The translations under genes were made by a program, and so were the position numbers. DNA of 60,000 nucleotides from Bugula neritina (lineage: Eukaryota > Bryozoa > Gymnolaemata > Cheilostomatida > Bugulidae): NCBI GenBank assembly GCA_964035545.1, contig OZ037767.1:9664207-9724206 (forward strand), written 5' to 3'. Below are positions 48,001 to 60,000 of this stretch, in pieces (positions within the stretch are counted from its first letter, which is position 1; every line of letters begins with the position of its first letter). Under the pieces are notes generated by a model that worked only from the letters and a program-made list of their open reading frames with translations, was not told where the DNA came from and did not search any database.

Positions 48001-50055
48001 TAAAAGTTTTGAGATCACAAAAAGCTGCTAAAATATACTTACAAGAATGATTCTTTTCAACAAATTCAAATAAACAAGCAAAAAATATCCATTATTTTTC
48101 CATTTCCTACTCATATAACAGACAAAACGACTATAAACTAGTGCATTGGTAGAAGTTCCACGATATTTGCAGACGGGACAGAATATTACTTACTATGAAC
48201 CCTCCCAACAAGAAGTGCATTCTGTTTTACAGAACATAACATTGGTGGTTCTTAGTAACATGCTACTTGAAATGTTCTTATGCAAGTAACTACTTGCTGG
48301 AATAGTAGCTGATGAACTGATAGTATTCCTTTAGGGCAGACAACTCCATAAACTTATACAGCACCATTCAGAGAACAACTACAATTTTTCTAACTATCGA
48401 CTAGTAACCAGACAAAACAAATTTCATGTAATTTGATTAGAAGATAGAGTTGGTCTTGCAAAACTGTTTTACTTAGCAAATTATACCAGATTTGCAGCAG
48501 CTAAATACATTCTAGTGCACCAATCAGTCAGAGAGTCTTGACTAAATGGCAGAATTTTATAAAAAAATTGTTTATTTTCGATTTATCATTGCATTTGGAA
48601 ATAATTTTATAAATTATTGTGACAGTCATAGACAAAACCAGCTACACTAGTTGTTGAGAAAACTATTTAATTTACAAGACTATTTAATTTACGGGATGTA
48701 AACCTATGCATACGATTAAATCATTAGTAAAAATTAATTAAGAAAAAAATTATTTCTACGAATTAAAAACTATTAAAACACTCAGAAGTTTCATTATTGC
48801 GGTTACATACAGTTCATTATCTAAGGATTCTAATGCTATAGATTAAAGCATTAGAATGGGAGAGATATAAGTAGGCAGACCTGATGGGCAGTATGCACTA
48901 TGAAATAAGATGGTCAAGAATAACAAGACAGTGGACAGCTGGACATCAGAAATCCTAAAATATGTTTGGACATTAGCTGCTCTGGTCAGTTATAACTCTG
49001 TCTTCCAGACTGATTGATTCGAAGATTTTTCTAAAGATTATCCGGATTGACCTGAACTCTAGAGTCTAATTATTATGAGCTTTGAACGGAACACAAGTAT
49101 TTAAAACATAGAGTTGTCTTTCTTACATTTAGGAAAGACAACTCTATATTTTGAAAACAGCCTGTAATTTGTATTTTACATTGAGGAAAGATAGCTCTAC
49201 AAATTGAGATCAAATTTCAATATAACAATCTACAGCATTTTACATGGTAGGCTTTACTTGGGAAGAAACAAGATTTTTGTGAATATTTATAACTGAATAT
49301 GAAGAAAATTTGAGGTAGCTTAAATTTCAAAATGTTCACCACATCATACTCATTAGAGTTTCGACATTTCTCGAATAGTTTTGCAGAGTGAATTGTTATA
49401 CTGTAGAATTGTATAATTATACCATACAACAATTATACTGTGTGACAAGTATGCTGCATATTTATACCATATGATAATTATGCTGTATGAGATATATTCT
49501 GGAGATGGGAACTTACGTGGCCAGCATTCATAATGGATGCCACAGTGCGAGATAGGAGAGATTTTCCTGTACCAGGTGCACCATGTAACACCAAACCTCT
49601 GACATGAGACAGTCCTAGATCTCTCAGTATGTGGGAAGGTAAAGCTATAAACATGTTACAAGGTAAGATAAATCCACCGTAGAAATCATCAAAATGCAGT
49701 CAACTAAAAACAATTCAATTCTAAAATGAGTGTGCTATAGCAATAGCAAGGCTTCGAGGAAAAAAATAGCTCGTCTTGCCACTACAGCATTTATTAGACA
49801 CATCAATATTATATTTTTTCCCACATTCAGATAGAAAGAGGTACATACAGCGTATAATAGCTGAGTATACAAGCTATGTTATACACTGCAAACATACTTC
49901 GTGTAAGGAATACTTTCTTGTAGATTTCCAAGGCTTGTCTCCCCATGCCACCAACTCCATACTTCTCTAAATTGTGAAACAGCTGAGCAAAATTAGGTAC
50001 AGCCGTGAAGGAAACGAGAACATGGCTCTGAGTAGTGATAGCGAGATCCTCCTTT
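39077..50055 (-). CDS. NSF-like AAA ATPase, intact D1 and degenerate D2, ten exons
   Basis: Minus-strand exons, all phase-compatible: 50055-49898, 49644-49517, 47650-47535, 47094-46963, 46439-46362, 45975-45856, 43913-43589, 42310-42237, 40778-40642, 39231-39077 (stop TGA). The first part follows NSF D1 closely: EKYGVGGMGRQ, Walker A GAPGTGKS, SPEILNKYVGESE, Walker B VLDELDAICKPRG, sensor 1 VIGLTNR, arginine finger LLRPGR. The later exons align in order with NSF D2, but the P-loop is lost (ADRQQLLVRCL at that position) and Walker B is reduced to ALVIAD. The chain ends soon after the sensor-1 region, without the usual C-terminal helices. The known family role is ATP-driven SNARE disassembly; this protein's role is uncertain. 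The first exon starts in phase 2, so an upstream exon is required; the best candidate is 50459-50539. AATAAA at 39001-39006. Confidence 0.85.
39232..40641. other. Last intron of the AAA gene
   Basis: AT-rich and without exons on either strand. TATAGC words recur between about 39780 and 39880. Confidence 0.5.
40978..41117 (-). repeat. SINE copy in an AAA gene intron
   Basis: Minus orientation relative to the window, so same sense as the gene. Well-preserved body (GGAGCAATTATGACTGGATG) and tRNA-like head (GGGCTCGAACCCATGACC ... CCCCTAGACCAC). The tail end is truncated. Confidence 0.85.
42330..42478 (+). repeat. Minisatellite, about 36-bp unit, four copies
   Basis: Repeats of GTAATACTAGCATATGAGTC followed by ACCATAATAACA-like sequence. 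It begins 20 bp from the acceptor side of the exon at 42310-42237, inside the intron. Confidence 0.8.
43914..45855. other. Intron of the AAA gene
   Basis: 1.9 kb without a supported exon. The frame at 44049-44240 has no splice or homology support. Confidence 0.45.
46145..46372 (+). repeat. 27-bp minisatellite carrying repeated splice donors
   Basis: About eight copies of a 27-bp unit (ATGTCAGTAAAACCCACCTG + CCAGTGC). Read on the minus strand each unit contains GGCAG|GTGGGT or GGCAG|GTGAGT, that is, the 5' splice site of the AAA exon ending at 46362; the exon's own donor is the first copy. See findings. Confidence 0.9.
47310..47510 (+). repeat. Minisatellite, about 40-bp unit, in AAA intron
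   Basis: Four to five imperfect copies of TATATCAGAGTGAATATGAA followed by CATA/GAGA and GAGTT. Lies between exons 47650-47535 and 47094-46963. Confidence 0.75.
47651..49516. other. Large intron of the AAA gene
   Basis: No exon or RNA gene seen. Short duplicated phrases (AGGAAAGACAACTCTA / AGGAAAGATAGCTCTA) occur near 49130-49200, and TTATACCATA words near 49410-49490. Confidence 0.45.
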
Positions 50056-50458
50056 CTACAGCAATTGGAAGATCAGGTTGTAGTTATGAATAAGATGTAT
50101 TATACAGAATATGTTACACCAGCTGGAGTCTAACCAGCCAGCTTTTTGTTGCTTCAATTCAGTGTTTTTGTTTTTAGATAAAAAGAAAAATGTATACATA
50201 CATGTTTTTCAATCTAAACATTGCAAAAATGGATTGTCGGTGTGAAAGTACCAACATTGGAGAAATGGTATAGTAAAAAATCTAGTATAGTATAGTATAA
50301 ACACATAAGCAACCTATTTACATTTCCTAGACTCACAAGTTAACATAAACTTAAGGTAACTGAAGGTACATACATAAAACAATCATTGAAATAGCTAGTT
50401 TAATTTTCTCAATTTTTCATAAACAATAAATGTATATGTGACTCACTCACATTTTTAC

Positions 50459-50539
50459 TGTAAGTACACTAGAACAGCAAATATAGACAAGGGGCAGGCA
50501 TCTACGTAGCCACCAATAGAAACATAGGGTAGTGTTAAG
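50459..50539 (-). CDS. Candidate linking exon between MRH/IPT and AAA exons
   Basis: 81 bp between a TATGTAG acceptor and a GTAAAA donor on the minus strand. In the frame inherited from the IPT exon (phase 2) it reads GLTLPYVSIGGYVDACPLSI then FAVLVYL, and it leaves in phase 2, as the first AAA exon needs. The second half is hydrophobic and could be a marginal membrane helix. If the donor is not used, the frame stops at once (TAA), giving the end of an MRH/IPT protein. Splice signals are only moderate. Confidence 0.4.
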
Positions 50540-50647
50540 CTACATAGATGTTCATTAGAGCTAAAAAGCAGACAACTCCAACGTTGTTGGGTGAGACACA
50601 GAAAAAGCCTGTTAATAGCTTGTATATACCCACACCTTTATTCTCAC

Positions 50648-52070
50648 CCGACAGCCTCAAGTCTCACATTGTAGCTGCTGGCTTGTGTGATGAGTAGCGG
50701 TGATTTAACGAGGATGGTGCACTTTATTAACCAATCATTGACAACTTTTACTTCATCACATGATGCCGCTTGACCAATAGAAATCTCAGAAACAACTGCT
50801 TTAATGTTCATGAATCCTGAGCCATGCAAGTGCAACACTGAGCCACCCAGGGCAGAGCAATTTTGGGTGAAGGCGGGAGGGTAGGAGTCCTTGCATCCAG
50901 TTACTGCGAGACAAAAGTGAGAGAAACTGATAAAGAATTGTCTTCTCAACATTATCTATGAGTGATTATTAACTGAGATATATAAGGAGCAGCAATGGTC
51001 TAGACTCTAGAGGTTAGGCCGCTGGCTTAGTAAACACAAGGCCAGTGGTTCAAACCCCAGCAAAGGCAATTGGTGATGTTAAAAAGAGCATTTAGTCATA
51101 ATTGCTCCTGCGACACATACGAATAAATCCTTAACCTTTTTATCAGGGGTTCTCACAGATATAGTGACTATCAACTCCGTCACAGTGACTGAGATATGGC
51201 CACTCACCTGCTGATAACATCACATGATTTTCATGATGCAACGGGCAGCCAGCCTGAGAAACTAAAGTTACATAGTATTCACAGAGGTGCGGGGAGAGAC
51301 CTTCCCTAGCCCTGAGGTGCTCGTAGGGCAAACTTTCTTCAGTGTGAATCTCAACATGACTTGGACACTACAAGCAAGAGAAGATAATTACAAATATTTC
51401 TCTCTCAGATCATTATTCATTTACTATTACTATTTTCAACAATGAACTGTAGTGGGATTATTCTAAATATTATTTCAAATATATGAAACCTGAATATGGA
51501 TGGAAGTAGTTCGATTTTTGTGTGGCATAGCCTCACATGGGGAGCCCTGGCTGAGCGTCACAATAATACCATCTCCAGGGAGGTTCTGAGACTTAGGCTT
51601 AGTAGACACATGGTGCCCTATAGAAGTGGGTGCCAAACCTACAAACGGAATAAATAATAGTCCAAACAGTAGAAAACAATATAATGTAATACTTGGGTTA
51701 AATTGGGCATTTTCAAACAAAAACAACTTTTACAGTATTTTGTGTTGCTGTTTTTCCAAATCATTTTACTCATGACAACATAATACATATCAATTCATTA
51801 GTTTAGCAATATAAGTCCATATTACCGCTAGTTGCAAAAGAATGGAACGACTTACACACCTGGTACAGTAATACAGCCGGCCGTATGTTTCTCTGCCCCG
51901 CATTCAACACTCTGCTCTACCAGACCAAAGGAAAGTTTAGCGCCTTCCGGTTTAGAGAGTGTCGTCTCTAGCACTTGATCACATAGCTGGGCGAGGTTAT
52001 ATTCAGCCCCCACCTTTGACCTATATAATGTTTCACAGGCAGACCCGGCTACCTGGGGAGAAGTCAGCAC
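50648..52070 (-). CDS. MRH and IPT/TIG domain exons of a secretory-pathway protein
   Basis: Minus-strand exons 52070-51860, 51638-51490, 51367-51208 and 50903-50648 are phase-compatible (0, 1, 0, 1 in; 2 out). The first three carry a Cys-rich MRH (mannose-6-phosphate receptor homology) domain: VTLSQGSPC, KNRTTSIHIQC, LCEYYVTLVSQAGCPL. The Q, R, E and Y at these places are where MRH lectins bind mannose 6-phosphate; an alignment is needed to confirm. The fourth exon reads as an IPT/TIG immunoglobulin-like fold: CSALGGSVLHLHGSGF ... ISIGQAASCDEV. The N terminus with the signal peptide lies upstream and was not found before DZANK1. The fourth exon ends either at a GTGAGA donor (50647) or at the TGA two bases later. 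See the finding on fusion to the AAA exons. Confidence 0.7.
50986..51175 (+). repeat. SINE copy, full length, plus orientation
   Basis: Head with A box TGGTCTAGACTCTAGAGGTT (4-bp insertion) and B box GTGGTTCAAACCCC, body (GAGCATTTAGTCATAATTGC), tail TCTCACAGATATAGTGACTA. Lies in the intron between the MRH and IPT exons. Confidence 0.85.
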
Positions 52071-52559
52071 CTACAGCATAAGAAAAGACCTGTGTGTGTC
52101 AGCAAACCGGCTCAAACAGCAAATTCAGGCAAATGTACTCAACAGAAAGTTATAGTCTATGCATGATGTTTGTCAACACATGTGTTTTTAAATCTTATGG
52201 TTTTTGTCATCTAGAACTCATATACAAGACCTGAAACTTACTATGGGCAAATAAACTTTATGCTATGGGTAAATGTTATAACATCAAATAAAGTTCACAT
52301 TTTGTAGGATTATGATAAAAAAGTTTTATTGCTCACAGGACATGTTAGATAGGTGAGTAGTATAAAGAGTAAAACCAGTATATTAAAAAAACATTAGCTA
52401 TTTCACTGAAAGCTTTTTACAGCTTTTATATTTTATTTCAGCTTTTATATTGGTAGCAGCAGTAGGAATATCATAAATAGGTTTATTGTGCACATGACAT
52501 GTTAGATAACGTTTGCTTCTCATTTGCCATTGAAGCTTTGTCACCTAGTTTTGGTGCTG

Positions 52560-53140
52560 AGCTTTAGGTTTCTGAATTTCTGCATGACTGTTGTGAGCTT
52601 TGACTGGCACTTGCTTTTAAATTCCTCAAACTTAGTGGAGTAATCTGAAATATTTGCATGCTACTCTGCATTGTGTTGAACCAATTTCCTTTCCCTCTGC
52701 TGGGCTATAATCGTAACGCTTGTTAAGCTCCATAAAAGAAGTCTTTATCTGGTGCAAGCCTTCAGCATACCTGTTTCCTTTGTCTGTCAACCTTGCAATC
52801 GATTCTTCCGAAATTTTTTCTTGCCTACAGCTGGGCAGACACCAACTATTCCTACAGGACTCTAACTTTCCTATTTCTCAAGCAGATAGTGCTCACAGCA
52901 CAGTTTCATCAGATCCGTTGCATGTTGACTGCAATTAGTGAGCAACTGAGCAATTGCCACCTTGCCACTGCATCTAGTTTACTGGAAACCCCCCCCCCCT
53001 CAAACGCACCGAGTCATTAAATGGCTGGAAGACAAGCTGCTGAACCGGAAGAGACGTTTGCATTAAACTTCCTGTATGCCTGACATTTGGACGAGAGCTG
53101 AGCAGAGATAGCTTTGTCCAACCGTGTTAGGTATCACACT
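52560..53140 (-). pseudogene. Decayed coding relic, probably transposon-derived
   Basis: Minus-strand stretches read as protein in different frames, for example TDKGNRYAEGLHQIKTSFME near 52710-52810 and SAQLSSKCQAYRKFNANVSS near 53040-53110, broken by stops and frameshifts and by an eight-base C run near 52990. No live gene is possible here. The source is probably an old mobile element; I cannot name the family. Confidence 0.4.

Positions 53141-60000
<6,860 letters not shown>

Overview
The window is animal nuclear DNA: AT-rich, with intron-split genes, GT/AG splice sites, long (TG)n tracts, MITEs, a tRNA-derived SINE family and a recently inserted LTR retrotransposon. Toll-like receptors, a rhodopsin-class GPCR and DZANK1 point to an invertebrate, most likely a spiralian (mollusc, bryozoan or similar). 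The phylum is an inference and cannot be fixed from this sequence alone.

Layout. 1-1121: exon-like open segments of an unrecognised gene. 1122-9105: a complete, minus-strand, GC-rich Ty3/gypsy-type element with 391-bp LTRs differing at one base, tRNA-Leu primer site, intact gag and pol, and a textbook -1 frameshift signal between them. It sits inside a short host open frame whose 3' half resumes at 9110. 9.3-15 kb: fragments of unrecognised genes, a long (TG)n tract, and an inverted duplication of one exon cassette (one arm with a stop codon). 16.5-21.4 kb and 24.6-28.2 kb: two tandem paralogous Toll-like receptor genes, each with a large LRR-TM exon and a TIR domain split over four exons with identical intron phases. 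28-32 kb: mostly unassigned, with one orphan exon and a two-copy 295-bp tandem duplication. 32.3-36.2 kb: a three-exon class A GPCR with an NRY motif. 37-39 kb: no gene seen. 39.1-52.1 kb (minus): a chain of 15 phase-compatible exons; the upstream part encodes MRH (mannose-6-phosphate receptor homology) and IPT/TIG-like domains and the downstream part an NSF-like AAA ATPase with an intact D1 and a degenerate D2. 55.2-60 kb (plus): the first ten exons of DZANK1, running off the right edge.

The points most worth following up are the possible MRH-IPT-AAA fusion gene, a 27-bp minisatellite that has amplified the 5' splice site of one AAA exon about eight times, the retrotransposon frameshift cassette and its C2H2-tailed Pol, and the loss of TIR signature residues in the second Toll-like receptor. 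All exon models were built by eye from reading frame, splice dinucleotides and phase. No database search or transcript was available.
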